From: Caballeronia glebae
GTDB lineage: Bacteria; Pseudomonadota; Gammaproteobacteria; Burkholderiales; Burkholderiaceae
Reading direction: 5' to 3'
NCBI RefSeq assembly: GCF_001545035.1
Contig: NZ_FCOJ02000012.1
Location: 62,001 to 126,000 of the forward strand
DNA: 64,000 bases
A program made the translations under genes and the position numbers. Positions 1 through 8,764 of this stretch are shown here, one piece after another. The number at the start of each line of letters is the position of its first letter. The first letter of the stretch is position 1. The notes under the pieces were generated by a model. It was not told where the DNA came from. It saw only the letters and a program-made list of their open reading frames with translations, and ran no database searches.

Positions 1-619
1 CGACGTGCGGCATCGCGCCATGACCGCCGACGCCGCGCACGGTGATGTTCACGCGATCCGACGACGCCATGCCCGGACCGGGCGTGAAGAACATGTCGCC
101 CGCGGGCAGACCGGGCATGTTGTGCAGGCCGAACACGGCGTCGCACGGAAATTTTTCGAAGAGACCGTCTTCGATCATCGCGCGCGCGCCCGCCTCGCCT
201 TCCTCGGCGGGCTGGAAGATCACGATCAGCGTGCCCGAGAACTGGCGGCTTTCGGCAAGATAACGCGCGGCGCACAGGAGCATTGCGGTATGGCCGTCGT
301 GACCGCATGCGTGCATCGTGCGCGCATGCTTGCTCGCGTAGGGCAGGCCGGTCGTTTCCTCGATCGGCAACGCGTCCATGTCGGCGCGCAGACCGATACG
401 CTTGCCGCCCTCGCCTTCCTTCAACACGCCGACGACGCCCGTCTTGCCCAGCCCGCGATGCACTTCGTAGCCCCATTGCGCGAGCAATCCGGCGACGAGA
501 TCGCTCGTCAGTGTTTCTTCATATGCAAGTTCCGGATGCGCATGAATGCGCCGGCGCACATCGACAAATTCCGATGCGATGGCTGCAATTCCGGGGATAA
601 CGGGCTCGATTGACAACAT
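1..619 (-). CDS. M20-family amidohydrolase (hippurate/N-acyl-amino-acid hydrolase type), 3' part outside window
   Basis: This is the first 206 codons of a metal-dependent amidohydrolase; the gene continues past the left edge. The N-terminus has the M20D signatures: HAHPELAYEE near residue 30, RADMDALPI (metal-binding Asp) near 90, MHACGHDGHTAML (metal-binding Cys/His) near 110 and QPAEEG (catalytic/metal Glu pair) near 145. Such enzymes hydrolyse N-acyl amino acids in the cytoplasm. The ATG at 617-619 is preceded by a strong AAGGAG site. It is divergent from a LysR-type regulator that may control it. The exact substrate cannot be read from sequence. Confidence 0.85.
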   Translation of the reverse strand, partial: MLSIEPVIPGIAAIASEFVDVRRRIHAHPELAYEETLTSDLVAGLLAQWGYEVHRGLGKTGVVGVLKEGEGGKRIGLRADMDALPIEETTGLPYASKHARTMHACGHDGHTAMLLCAARYLAESRQFSGTLIVIFQPAEEGEAGARAMIEDGLFEKFPCDAVFGLHNMPGLPAGDMFFTPGPGMASSDRVNITVRGVGGHGAMPHV

Positions 620-745
620 GTGACACTCCTTGCTTGATGCGACTCGATGTGTGCCAAGCATATAAAGCCGTAAAGCAAACCAAAAGACGGTAAATTTATT
701 GCGTGATTACTATTAGTTGTCGGCAATAACCCTAGGATGTCGCTC
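620..745. promoter_or_regulatory. Divergent control region, amidohydrolase / LysR regulator
   Basis: This A/T-richer 126-bp gap lies between two divergent genes, the usual place for LysR-regulator operators. The stretch around 660-715 (TAAAGCC, TAAAGC, GGTAAATTTATTG) is the most A/T-rich part. No single T-N11-A palindrome stands out, so the operator itself is not assigned. Confidence 0.45.
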
Positions 746-1645
746 ATGAGCATGAAGTACCACCAATTGCGCGCATTTCTCACGACCGCCGAGCAAGGCA
801 GCATTCGCGCGGCCGCGCGCAGCCTTCATCTCTCGCAAGCGGCACTGACGAAAGCCATCAAGGAACTGGAGCAGGATCTTGGCGTGCCGCTCGTGTTGCG
901 CACCGCGCGCGGCGTGCAGTTGACGGCGTTCGGGCAACAGTTGCGCGTGCGCGCGCATCTGATCGTGAGCGAAATGCGCCGCGCCGAAGACGACATCGCG
1001 CAGATGAAAGGCGCCGGCGCGGGCAGCGTGAGCGCGGCCGTCACGCCGACCGCGGCGTTATCGATACTGCCGCAGGCGTATCGCGCGTTTCGCAAGCAGA
1101 TGCCGGAAGCGCGCGTGAGTTTCATCGAAGGCTTTCCGGGCGTCGCGATGCCGCGTTTGCGCGACGGTTCGCTGGACTTCGTCGTTGCCGTCGTCGTGCC
1201 CGAGCATCTCGCGCCGGAGTTCGATCACATCGAGTTGTACGAGAGCCACTCCGCGATCGTCGGGCGAGCGGATCATCCGTTGCGCAACTGCACGTCGCTC
1301 GCGGAATTATCGGATGCGGAATGGTTGCTGAATCCGTCGCCGGAAAGTTCGACGCAGGCGCTGCTCGCTTCTTACGCCGAGCGCGGTTTGATGGTGCCCA
1401 AACGCGTGATCGAATGTCCGAGCTTCATCATTGCGCATGGGTTGTTGCGTGGCTCGGATGCGCTGGCCGCGATGCCCGCCGCGTTGCTCGAACATCCGTG
1501 GGTCAGCGAGGGACTCGCGATCTTTCCTATCGCCGATGCGTTGCCCGCGGTGTCGGTCAGAATCGTGACGCGGCGGGACAGTCCGTTGACGCCCGCCGCT
1601 ACGTTGTTGCTGGAATGTTTGCAGCACGCGGCGCGCTCGCAGTGA
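746..1645 (+). CDS. LysR-family transcriptional regulator
   Basis: 299 aa. Residues 1-60 form the LysR winged helix-turn-helix (YHQLRAFLTTAEQGSIRAAAR, then LSQAALTKAIKELEQDLG). Residues about 90-295 form the periplasmic-binding-like effector domain. The length is typical of the family. Three in-frame ATGs occur at 737, 746 and 752; 746 is chosen because AGGA at 734-737 sits 8 bases upstream of it. The gene is divergent from the M20 amidohydrolase, so local control of that gene is the simplest inference. The effector is unknown. Confidence 0.88.
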   Translation: MSMKYHQLRAFLTTAEQGSIRAAARSLHLSQAALTKAIKELEQDLGVPLVLRTARGVQLTAFGQQLRVRAHLIVSEMRRAEDDIAQMKGAGAGSVSAAVTPTAALSILPQAYRAFRKQMPEARVSFIEGFPGVAMPRLRDGSLDFVVAVVVPEHLAPEFDHIELYESHSAIVGRADHPLRNCTSLAELSDAEWLLNPSPESSTQALLASYAERGLMVPKRVIECPSFIIAHGLLRGSDALAAMPAALLEHPWVSEGLAIFPIADALPAVSVRIVTRRDSPLTPAATLLLECLQHAARSQ

Positions 1646-1675
1646 GGCGAGGGGTTTAGTAATAGTAAGGATTGC

Positions 1676-2194
1676 TCAGAACTTCACTTTGAGCATGAAA
1701 CCAAGCGTGAAAGGAAGATCGCTCGAAGGTATCGGTGGAATAAGGATGATGTTCGCGCCGACGCGCTTGTATTCCAGCATGATGAGCGGCGCGGCAACCG
1801 GCCCCAATGTATGGTTATGGCCGATGCCATAGCTGCCGTAGTCATAGCCGGAGATGAGTCCGGCCATCACGGCGAGCCTGATGTAGTTCCAGTGAAGGAA
1901 GTCCGGCCCCCATACGCCGCCGCCATAGAACGACGGCTTGGATAACGAGTTGCGAAAGTAGCCGCCCGTAATCGCCCACTGCGGCGCAACCCAGCATTCG
2001 GCGCCGATGCCCGGATTGAATTGCTCGAAATCCTTGTCCGGGTGAACATGATGCGAGGCGACCATCGCGTCGACCCAGAGACCGTCGCCGCACCAACTCG
2101 CATGCGCGGCGGGCAACCAGGCCAACGGCGTGAGCGCGACAGCCACCGACAAGCGCGCGCGGAAGGTTCGAAGACGGGACAGCCATGTGCGCAT
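1676..2194 (-). CDS. Small exported beta-barrel-like protein, function unknown
   Basis: 172 aa. It has an N-terminal Arg-rich then hydrophobic signal sequence with a likely cleavage after AHA (about residue 32). The mature part is rich in Gly and aromatics, has alternating strands (NPGIGAECW, ITGGYFRNS, IRLAVMAGLISGY) and ends in Phe, as many outer-membrane beta-barrels do. The overall look resembles small barrels of the PagP/PagL size class, but I cannot assign it to either. It is convergent with the LysR gene and divergent from the YceI lipoprotein gene. Confidence 0.6.
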   Translation of the reverse strand: MRTWLSRLRTFRARLSVAVALTPLAWLPAAHASWCGDGLWVDAMVASHHVHPDKDFEQFNPGIGAECWVAPQWAITGGYFRNSLSKPSFYGGGVWGPDFLHWNYIRLAVMAGLISGYDYGSYGIGHNHTLGPVAAPLIMLEYKRVGANIILIPPIPSSDLPFTLGFMLKVKF

Positions 2195-2376
2195 GCGTTC
2201 TCCGCCAACGCGCGTACGCGAAGGCGCCTTTTTTTGAGATGGAAGTCGATGCGAACTCTACCTGATCGCACCATTTTCGTGTGCGTCGACGAAAAGACCG
2301 TGACGGCTCGCGCACGCTTTCACGATCTCGGCGAAACTTGCCGGAGTTTCTATTTCCGAATTCGAGGCAATGCGCG

Positions 2377-3015
2377 ATGAAGATTTATGAGCGTCTCGTT
2401 CCTTTTCTGGCGGCAATCGCGTTGACGGCCTGCACGCCGCTGCAGGTCGTTACACATCATGTGTCATCGAGCGAATCGAGCGTGCCGCCGGGACGTTATC
2501 AGCTCGATCCGCATCACTGGAACGTGAGTTTCGATGTCGATCATTTTCATTACTCGCGCTTCGTCATCCGATTCGACAAAACAACGGCGCAACTCGACTG
2601 GAATGCGGACGGGATGTCCGGAAGCTCGGTGCGCGCGCGCATCGATGCGTCGAGCGTCAACACCAACGTGCCGCTGCTCGATCGCATGCTGAAAGGGGCG
2701 GACATGTTCGATGTCGAGCGTTATCCGGAAATCGTCTTCGTCAGCACGGCGTTTCAACGCACCGGCGACGACAAGGGCATATTGACGGGCGATTTGACGA
2801 TACGCGGCACGACGAAGCCGGTCACGCTGAACGTGACGTTCAACGGTCACGCGGTCAATCCGCTCACGAAGCAGGAAACGCTCGGCTTTTCAGCCGATGG
2901 ACATTTCAGCCGCGCGCAGTTCGGATTGACGACGTGGTATCCGGCCGTCGGCGACGATGTCCACGTCGCCATTCAAGCCGAATTTTCGAAGGCATCCGCG
3001 AACAACGCCCAGTGA
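2377..3015 (+). CDS. YceI-family lipoprotein
   Basis: 212 aa. The ATG at 2377 gives a lipoprotein signal peptide with lipobox LTAC (Cys19); upstream codons to 2281 in the same frame lack that logic and are ignored. Residues about 40-205 match the YceI lipocalin-like barrel: YQLDPHHWNVSFDVDHFHYS, LKGADMFDVERYPEIVF, LTGDLTIRGTTKPVTLNVTF. YceI proteins bind long polyisoprenoid or amphiphilic lipids in the periplasm; the role of lipidated versions is not established. It stands alone and is convergent with tdh. Confidence 0.87.
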   Translation: MKIYERLVPFLAAIALTACTPLQVVTHHVSSSESSVPPGRYQLDPHHWNVSFDVDHFHYSRFVIRFDKTTAQLDWNADGMSGSSVRARIDASSVNTNVPLLDRMLKGADMFDVERYPEIVFVSTAFQRTGDDKGILTGDLTIRGTTKPVTLNVTFNGHAVNPLTKQETLGFSADGHFSRAQFGLTTWYPAVGDDVHVAIQAEFSKASANNAQ

Positions 3016-3025
3016 TGCGCGCGGC

Positions 3026-4063
3026 TCAGGCCTCGGTTGCGGTCCAGTCGAGCACGACCTTGCCGCTGTTGCCGGAGAGCATCGTGTCGAATGCGCGCTG
3101 ATAGTCGTCGACGGGAAAGGTGTGCGTGAGAATCGGCGAAAGATCGAGGCCGCTTTGCAGCATCGCGACCATCTTGTACCAGGTCTCGAACATCTCGCGT
3201 CCATAGATGCCCTTAATTTCGAGCCCCTTGAAGATCACCTGATTCCAGTCGATCGCGGTCTGCGCCGGCGGAATGCCGAGCAACGCCACCTTGCCGCCGT
3301 GATTCATCGATTCGAGCATCGCCGTGAATGCGCTCGGCACGCCGGACATTTCCAGACCCACGTCGAAACCTTCGGTCATGCCGAGTTCGCCCATCACGTC
3401 GCGAAGGTTTTCGTTCGCCACGTTGACTGCGCGCGTCGCGCCCATTTTGCGGGCGAGTTCGAGGCGATAGTCGTTCACGTCGGTAATCACGACGTTGCGC
3501 GCGCCGACATGCCGCGCGATCGCCGCAGCCATCGCGCCGATCGGACCGGCGCCTGTGATCAGCACGTCCTCGCCAACGAGATTGAACGAGAGGGCAGTGT
3601 GCGTCGCGTTGCCGAACGGATCGAAGATCGCGGCGAGGTCGTCGGAAATATCGGGCGGAATCTTGAACGCGTTGAACGCCGGGATCACGAGAAATTCCGC
3701 AAAGGCGCCTTCACGGTTCACGCCGACGCCGACCGTGTTGCGGCACAAATGACGGCGGCCTGCCCGACAGTTGCGACAAAAGCCGCAAGTGATATGGCCT
3801 TCGCCCGACACGCGATCGCCGATGGCAAAGCCGCGCACCTCCTCTCCCATCTCCACGATCTCGCCGACGTACTCGTGACCGACATGCATCGGCACGGGAA
3901 TCGTCTTCTGCGCCCATTCGTCCCATTTCCAGATGTGAATGTCGGTGCCGCAAATCGCTGTCTTGCGGATGCGGATGAGAACGTCGTTGTGGCCGACTTC
4001 AGGCCGCTTCACGCGTGTCAAGGTAAGGCCGGGTGCGCGTTCGAGTTTGGCGAGGGCTTTCAT
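3026..4063 (-). CDS. tdh: L-threonine 3-dehydrogenase
   Basis: 345 aa zinc-dependent medium-chain dehydrogenase converting L-threonine and NAD+ to 2-amino-3-ketobutyrate. Cys38 ([15 protein letters not shown]) and the His63-Glu64 pair (HVGHEYVGE) align with the catalytic zinc site of E. coli Tdh. The four-Cys structural zinc loop [15 protein letters not shown] lies near 95-108, and the Rossmann motif [13 protein letters not shown] near 170. The start at 4063 gives the usual length; a longer frame reading through the parS-like site is rejected. It is the second gene of a kbl-tdh pair with a 102-bp gap. Confidence 0.96.
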   Translation of the reverse strand: MKALAKLERAPGLTLTRVKRPEVGHNDVLIRIRKTAICGTDIHIWKWDEWAQKTIPVPMHVGHEYVGEIVEMGEEVRGFAIGDRVSGEGHITCGFCRNCRAGRRHLCRNTVGVGVNREGAFAEFLVIPAFNAFKIPPDISDDLAAIFDPFGNATHTALSFNLVGEDVLITGAGPIGAMAAAIARHVGARNVVITDVNDYRLELARKMGATRAVNVANENLRDVMGELGMTEGFDVGLEMSGVPSAFTAMLESMNHGGKVALLGIPPAQTAIDWNQVIFKGLEIKGIYGREMFETWYKMVAMLQSGLDLSPILTHTFPVDDYQRAFDTMLSGNSGKVVLDWTATEA

Positions 4064-4135
4064 TGCGTTGATCCTGACGTTTGGTCTTGATGGTGTTGCT
4101 CCGAAGGTCGCGGGCTTGTGGCCCGACCCTCGTGG

Positions 4136-4151
4136 CTTTATGCGCATAAAG
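4136..4151. other. parS-like site 1 (kbl-tdh gap)
   Basis: Perfect 16-bp palindrome CTTTATGCGCATAAAG, identical to the sites beside parA and parB in this window. It lies about 11 kb from parB, between two co-transcribed metabolic genes. It is a likely ParB-binding centromere site. Confidence 0.85.
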
Positions 4152-4165
4152 GTTTGCGGCTGGGC

Positions 4166-5368
4166 TCAGCGGATGACGCCGAGCGACCGGCCGACGCGCG
4201 CGAACGCATCGACTGCGCGATCGATCTGTTCCGGCGTGTGCGCCGCGCTCATCTGCGTTCGGATGCGTGCGCGTCCTTTGGGCACGACGGGGTATGAAAA
4301 GCCGATCACGTAGACGCCTTCGTCGAGCAAAGCATCGGCCATCTTCGACGCGAGCTGAGCATCGCCGAGCATGACCGGAACGATCGGATGTTCACCGGGG
4401 ACGAGATCGAAGCCGAGCGCGGACATCGCGCGCCGAAAGTGCGTGCTGTTCTCGCGGACGCGCCGGCGCAATGCCGCGCCTTCATCGCTCGCGAGCAGTT
4501 CGAGTACCTTGAGCGACGCCGCGGCGATACTCGGCGCCAACGTGTTCGAGAACAGATACGGCCGGCTGCGTTGCCGCAACAGTTCGATCACTTCCTTGTG
4601 CGCGGCGACATAGCCGCCCGAAGCGCCGCCGAGGGCCTTGCCGAGCGTCCCGGTGATGATGTCCACGCGATCCAGCACGCCGCAGTGCTCCGGCGTTCCG
4701 CGTCCGTTCTCCCCGATGAAGCCGACGGCGTGGGAATCGTCAACCATGACGAGTGCGCCGTAACGGTCGGCTAGATCGCAGATGCCGGAGAGGTTGGCGA
4801 TGATGCCGTCCATCGAAAATACGCCGTCGGTCGCGATCAGCTTGAAGCGTGCGCCGGCGGCGTCGGCTTCCTGAAGGCGCGCTTCGAGATCCGCCAGGTC
4901 GTTGTTCTTGTAGCGCAGACGCCGAGCCTTCGAGAGCCGGACGCCGTCGATGATGCTGGCGTGATTCAGCTCGTCGCTGATGATCGCGTCTTCTTCGGTT
5001 AGCAGCGTTTCGAACAGGCCGCCGTTCGCGTCGAAGCAACTCGAATAGAGGATCGCGTCATCGGTTTCGAGGAAACGCGCGATTGCCTGTTCGAGTTCCT
5101 TGTGCACGATCTGCGTGCCGCATATGAAGCGCACGGACGCCATGCCGAAGCCATCGGCATCCAGGCCATCCTTCGCTGCTTCGATGAGCCGGCGATCGTC
5201 CGCGAGACCGAGATAATTGTTCGCGCAGAAGTTCAGCACGCCCGTTCCGTTCGCGAGCCGAATGTCCGATGACTGCGGACTCGCAATGACGCGCTCCGTT
5301 TTGTAGAAACCCGCAGCGCGAATTTCGTCGATCGTCGAGCGCACGTGGGAGAGAAATCGGTCTTTCAT
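4166..5368 (-). CDS. kbl: Glycine C-acetyltransferase (2-amino-3-ketobutyrate CoA ligase)
   Basis: 400 aa PLP enzyme of the alpha-oxoamine synthase family. It cleaves 2-amino-3-ketobutyrate with CoA to glycine and acetyl-CoA, the step after Tdh. The PLP lysine is Lys244 ([16 protein letters not shown]), the same position as in E. coli Kbl. [19 protein letters not shown] near 211-229 is also diagnostic. The start at 5368 gives [10 protein letters not shown] and normal length; an upstream extension into the divergent promoter is rejected. It probably forms an operon with tdh and is controlled by the divergent XRE-cupin regulator. Confidence 0.96.
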   Translation of the reverse strand: MKDRFLSHVRSTIDEIRAAGFYKTERVIASPQSSDIRLANGTGVLNFCANNYLGLADDRRLIEAAKDGLDADGFGMASVRFICGTQIVHKELEQAIARFLETDDAILYSSCFDANGGLFETLLTEEDAIISDELNHASIIDGVRLSKARRLRYKNNDLADLEARLQEADAAGARFKLIATDGVFSMDGIIANLSGICDLADRYGALVMVDDSHAVGFIGENGRGTPEHCGVLDRVDIITGTLGKALGGASGGYVAAHKEVIELLRQRSRPYLFSNTLAPSIAAASLKVLELLASDEGAALRRRVRENSTHFRRAMSALGFDLVPGEHPIVPVMLGDAQLASKMADALLDEGVYVIGFSYPVVPKGRARIRTQMSAAHTPEQIDRAVDAFARVGRSLGVIR

Positions 5369-5464
5369 CGCAATCCTTGTTGTTGGCGTGCCAACGCAAC
5401 CCGCGCGCCTCGCCACGCGCGTGCGACCCATAGCCCTGTTATAGTGCATCCATCGCATCGGACA

Positions 5465-5502
5465 TGTTCGATATTTCGAACCAGATTCCGATATACCGAA
5501 CA
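5465..5502. promoter_or_regulatory. Candidate operator of the XRE-cupin regulator
   Basis: TGTTCG at 5465-5470 and CGAACA at 5497-5502 form an inverted repeat enclosing two further dyads (TTCGA-N4-TCGAA at 5467-5480 and a TTCCG...CCGAA element at 5487-5500). It lies between divergent kbl and the regulator gene, as expected for autoregulation plus control of kbl-tdh. Its presence argues against the ATG at 5464 as the start. Confidence 0.55.
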
Positions 5503-5523
5503 CTTTACGAGATTGATCGATTC

Positions 5524-6126
5524 ATGGCAAGCACGGGTTCAGAAGGAAAGACGGGTGAGCTCGCGGGCGCTGGAGCAACGCCGCCACGCGTCGGCGAAAT
5601 CATCCAACGCTTGCGCAATGAACGAAAGCTGACGCTCGACGATCTCTCGCGCGCGGCCGGCGTATCGAAATCGATGCTATCGGAAATCGAACGCGACAAG
5701 GCCAATCCGACGATCGCCGTCGCGTGGCGCTTGACCAACGCGCTCGGTATCAGCCTCGATCAATTGTTCGCGCAGCAGAGGCCCGCCGAAGCAATCCGGG
5801 TGTCCGGGCCGCATGAGATACCGACCTTGAGCGGCGACAACGGCGGCTATCAGCTACGCGTGTGGGGGCCGATCGAACTCGCCGGTAGGTTCGAGTGGTA
5901 CGAACTTACGCTTCAATCCGGCGCCGCGCTTACGTCAAACGCGCACGAGCCGGGCACGCGCGAGCATCTCACGGTGTTGAACGGTTCGATCGAAGTGGAT
6001 GCGTCGGGCGCGACGCGTCGTCTAAAGGCGGGAGAAACCGCGCGCTATGCAGCGGACGAAGCGCACGCGATCCGCAACGTGGGTCGGGCGGACGCCAGAG
6101 CGCTGCTCGTCGTCATTCACGGCTGA
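5524..6126 (+). CDS. XRE-family regulator with C-terminal cupin
   Basis: 200 aa. Residues about 22-82 are an HTH_3 domain (IIQRLRNERKLTLDDLSRAAGVSKSMLSEIE), and residues about 105-198 a single cupin (EHLTVLNGSIEVDASGATRRL). This architecture is common in amino-acid and polyamine regulators, where the cupin senses a small molecule. The start at 5524 is preferred over 5464 because an operator-like dyad covers 5465-5502; a longer 220-aa form stays possible. It is divergent from kbl-tdh, suggesting it controls threonine catabolism. Confidence 0.87.
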   Translation: MASTGSEGKTGELAGAGATPPRVGEIIQRLRNERKLTLDDLSRAAGVSKSMLSEIERDKANPTIAVAWRLTNALGISLDQLFAQQRPAEAIRVSGPHEIPTLSGDNGGYQLRVWGPIELAGRFEWYELTLQSGAALTSNAHEPGTREHLTVLNGSIEVDASGATRRLKAGETARYAADEAHAIRNVGRADARALLVVIHG

Positions 6127-6145
6127 AGCGCGCACAGCCCGGAAA

Positions 6146-6161
6146 CTTGATGCGCATAAAG
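6146..6161. other. parS-like site 2 (one mismatch)
   Basis: CTTGATGCGCATAAAG differs from the window consensus by one base in the left arm. It lies between the XRE-cupin gene and the csbD-like gene, outside any CDS. Confidence 0.6.
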
Positions 6162-6191
6162 TCCTGTGCCCCGAGACTTCACGCGCACATG

Positions 6192-6220
6192 AAAAAAGGG
6201 ACGAGCATCGAGCACGTCCC
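6192..6220 (-). terminator. Rho-independent terminator of csbD-like gene
   Basis: On the minus strand, stem GGGACG / CGTCCC (6198-6220 on the plus strand GGGACGAGCATCGAGCACGTCCC) is followed by six T residues. It lies about 40 bases downstream of the CsbD-like stop codon. Confidence 0.8.
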
Positions 6221-6262
6221 GTTCAAAACAGCACCGGCATTGCGGCGCCGATCAGCCCGTTT

Positions 6263-6451
6263 TTACGGGTTCTTTTTCACGCTGTCCTTCAGATCTTCGC
6301 GTGCATCGCCCACGCCTTTCTGAACCTTGCCCGCCGCCTGCTGCAAATCGCCCTTGGCTTCCTGGGCCTTGTCCCCCGTCACTTTCCCGACGCCCTCGTT
6401 GATCTTGCCCTTGACCTGCTCGCCGACGCCTTCGACTTGATCCTTGTTCAT
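6263..6451 (-). CDS. CsbD-family stress-response-like protein
   Basis: 62 aa, very hydrophilic, rich in Lys, Gly, Glu and Asp. MNKDQVEGVGEQVKGKINEG followed by VGKVTGDKAQEAKGDLQQAAG is the CsbD (YjbJ) pattern. These small abundant proteins are induced by general or envelope stress; their molecular role is unknown. The ATG at 6451 has a GGGAG site upstream and the gene ends in a clear terminator, so it is probably monocistronic. Confidence 0.9.
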   Translation of the reverse strand: MNKDQVEGVGEQVKGKINEGVGKVTGDKAQEAKGDLQQAAGKVQKGVGDAREDLKDSVKKNP

Positions 6452-6669
6452 GTCAGTTCTCCCGTGGTTTGCAGCGCTGTTGGCCGCGCCATGCCGTCGA
6501 ACGAACGCAGAAAAGCGCCTGCGCGTTCCGCTCAGGAGAGTTCCCAAGCATGGTGAAACGATGCGCTTCGTTCGTCGGGACGCATAGCGGCGCATGTCTG
6601 AAACCCACGTAGGCGGAATCGCACATACACCCGGTTCGACTAGCGCGACGCTATTTTCATTGCAGCAAG

Positions 6670-6689
6670 TACTGTATATTTGTACAGTA
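6670..6689. promoter_or_regulatory. LexA/SOS box
   Basis: TACTGTATATTTGTACAGTA has perfect CTGT-N8-ACAG arms and the outer TA/TA pair of the LexA consensus used in gamma- and many beta-proteobacteria. It ends 29 bases before the start codon at 6719, so a repressor bound here would cover that promoter. Confidence 0.8.
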
Positions 6690-6718
6690 CAATAAGACCG
6701 CGTGGGAAGGGGTGAATC

Positions 6719-7075
6719 ATGGAGTCGAACGGTGAAAATCTAAGCAGAAGGCAGTTCGCCCGCGCTGTGCGTGATCTCGAACGCATCACGCGTCAGGTTG
6801 CGGCGCGCTATATCGACAAAGGGGTGCCGCTGACCTGGCGGTTGTTACACGCCATCGAGGCGGAGGCCGTAGCGGATCTCGGATTTGCCGGGCGGCATGA
6901 AGCCGCATTGCGCGAGCTGTTCGCGCGTCCCGATAACTTTCATTTTCCCGAAACCGATGATGTCGTCGATGTTGCATCCTCCGATGCTTTATCCGCGGTT
7001 TTCGCCTTCGCCGTAGACGCCTACGAGCGCGCCGCACGACAAGGTCGACCGCAGGCAGTCATCGCTGCGCATTGA
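6719..7075 (+). CDS. Orphan 118-aa protein, probably SOS-regulated
   Basis: 118 aa, soluble, with no family I recognise. It has no signal peptide or membrane segment and appears mostly helical (RRQFARAVRDLERITRQVAARYIDKG; RLLHAIEAEAVADLGFAGRHEAALRELF), with an acidic middle near 78-88. GAAGGGG lies upstream of the ATG. The LexA-type box at 6670-6689 is the main clue and suggests induction by DNA damage. It is convergent with the DUF2252 gene and appears monocistronic. It is not visibly ImuA, SulA or RecX. Confidence 0.75.
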   Translation: MESNGENLSRRQFARAVRDLERITRQVAARYIDKGVPLTWRLLHAIEAEAVADLGFAGRHEAALRELFARPDNFHFPETDDVVDVASSDALSAVFAFAVDAYERAARQGRPQAVIAAH

Positions 7076-7088
7076 CACGCATGCGCCC

Positions 7089-7112
7089 GGCACGCGGCAT
7101 GACCCGCGTGCC
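7089..7112. terminator. Convergent hairpin, candidate bidirectional terminator
   Basis: GGCACGCGG and CCGCGTGCC form a 9-bp stem with a 6-base loop between the convergent 118-aa and DUF2252 genes. No T-tract follows on either strand, so intrinsic termination is uncertain. Confidence 0.45.
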
Positions 7113-7142
7113 CCGCATTATTCCGCCCCGCATCGAGTCGTT

Positions 7143-8576
7143 TCAAGGCGCGAAGTCTGCCGCCATCTCCGCATCGGAACGCGCTTCGAGCTTGCCATCG
7201 CGGCACGCAGCGCGAAATACCTCGTAGTCCTTTTCCACCTGATTCGCGTAGGCGCGCCCGTAGCGCATCAGAGCTTCCGCCATGCGGTCGCTGCGGCCCA
7301 GGTAGCCCGAAATCTCCGGCGCGCATCCGCCGGACTTCGCGTGCGCGCGGGCGAGTGCCCAGCCGCAGAGCGAGGCGTACTCGCGGAACACGTCGTCGCT
7401 GAAAGTGTCGAGTTCGGCGGAAATCTTCATGTCGCGTAACTGACGGATGTACAGCGTGCGTCCGAGCGGCCCCGTCGCCCAGCCGAGAAATGGGTCCGTG
7501 GCCGCCTGCATCAGACGTTGTCCGTGAACGACGCGCTGACCGTCGTGATCGAAATCGCCGGCGTGCTTCGCATGTTTCGCATGTGTCGTGTATCGCGCGA
7601 CGACGGACATCGATGCCTCCTTCATCTGCAAGAAAAGCGGCTTGTCGTGATGATCCGTGAGCAGCAAAACGAGGCAGCGCGTGCCGACACTGCCCACACC
7701 GACCACCTTGAACGCGACATCCTGCAACGTGAATTGCGACAGCAGCCTCGCGCGCTCCGGCGTCAGCGTCGCCACATAATCGCGCACGAGCGCCGCGATA
7801 ATTTCCTCGCGACGACCTTTGAGCGTCATCCAGCCGTCGTTCTCGTCGATCAGCGTGCTCTCGCCGTGGATGTGAAACACGGCCGGCGGCGCATCGCGGA
7901 TACGCCACGTGTCGCCGGTCCGGTCCGCGAGCTTGGGCAGCATCGTCTCGTGCGTGCGGCGCGAAGCCCGTTCGACGCCGCGCTTGATACGCCGCCGCGC
8001 GTCTTCGTTCTGCACGGTCTCGTACATGCGATCGAAGGTGATGCGCTCGTACCAAAGATCGAGCACGCTCATTTCGGCGTATTCGCGCAGATGCGTCTGA
8101 TAGCTGCGCGCCACGAGAAACGCGAATTCGTCGGCGGCAAGATCGCCGTGGCCGAGATGCCGGCCGGCAATCGTAAAGCTCGCGACGAGGCGTTTCAAAT
8201 CCCATTCCCACGGCCCGAGCGCGGTTTCGTCGAAGTCGTTGAGATCGAAAATGAGCGTGCGCTCCGGCGTTGCAAAGCCGCCGAAATTGGATAAATGACA
8301 GTCGCCGCAAATCTGAATGGCGATGCCACTGTCCGGCGTGGCCGCCAGGTCGTGCGCCTGCACGATGGCGCTGCCGCGATAAAACGTGAACGGCGACACC
8401 AGCATGCGACCGTAACGCAAAGGAATCAGCGCATCGACACGACCTTTGCTGCTTATCCGCAATAGTTCGATGGGATCGCGATCGATATCGCCGATCGCCT
8501 CGTGCGCGGCCCGTGGCGTGCGTTCGCGCCCGGCGCGTCCGTTCGCTCGGCGTTCCTGCCAGGATTGCTGCGCCAT
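7143..8576 (-). CDS. DUF2252 family protein
   Basis: 477 aa cytoplasmic protein. DUF2252 hallmarks are CGDCHLSNFGG at residues 90-100 and DLNDFDETALGPWEWDLKRL from 111. The first resembles the catalytic loop, and the second the metal-binding loop, of aminoglycoside-phosphotransferase/protein-kinase-like folds, so ATP-dependent phosphotransfer is possible but unproven. The ATG at 8576 follows a purine-rich AAAAAAAAGGGGCGAG site; longer frames upstream are rejected. It is divergent from the recombinase-like gene. Confidence 0.85.
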   Translation of the reverse strand: MAQQSWQERRANGRAGRERTPRAAHEAIGDIDRDPIELLRISSKGRVDALIPLRYGRMLVSPFTFYRGSAIVQAHDLAATPDSGIAIQICGDCHLSNFGGFATPERTLIFDLNDFDETALGPWEWDLKRLVASFTIAGRHLGHGDLAADEFAFLVARSYQTHLREYAEMSVLDLWYERITFDRMYETVQNEDARRRIKRGVERASRRTHETMLPKLADRTGDTWRIRDAPPAVFHIHGESTLIDENDGWMTLKGRREEIIAALVRDYVATLTPERARLLSQFTLQDVAFKVVGVGSVGTRCLVLLLTDHHDKPLFLQMKEASMSVVARYTTHAKHAKHAGDFDHDGQRVVHGQRLMQAATDPFLGWATGPLGRTLYIRQLRDMKISAELDTFSDDVFREYASLCGWALARAHAKSGGCAPEISGYLGRSDRMAEALMRYGRAYANQVEKDYEVFRAACRDGKLEARSDAEMAADFAP

Positions 8577-8764
8577 CGCTCGCCCCTTTTTTTTGCTCTT
8601 GTGCTCGTGGATGGAAAGAAGCCGTATCAACGACAGTAGTCGACGAAACGCACGCGCGGCAAGACAGTTCTCGACACTCGGCAAACACCTGCGCTTGACG
8701 TCGCGCGCTCGAAGCCCGACCCTGTGCGCAGTGCAATACAGCGCGCAGCGCGCCTTCGAACAAT

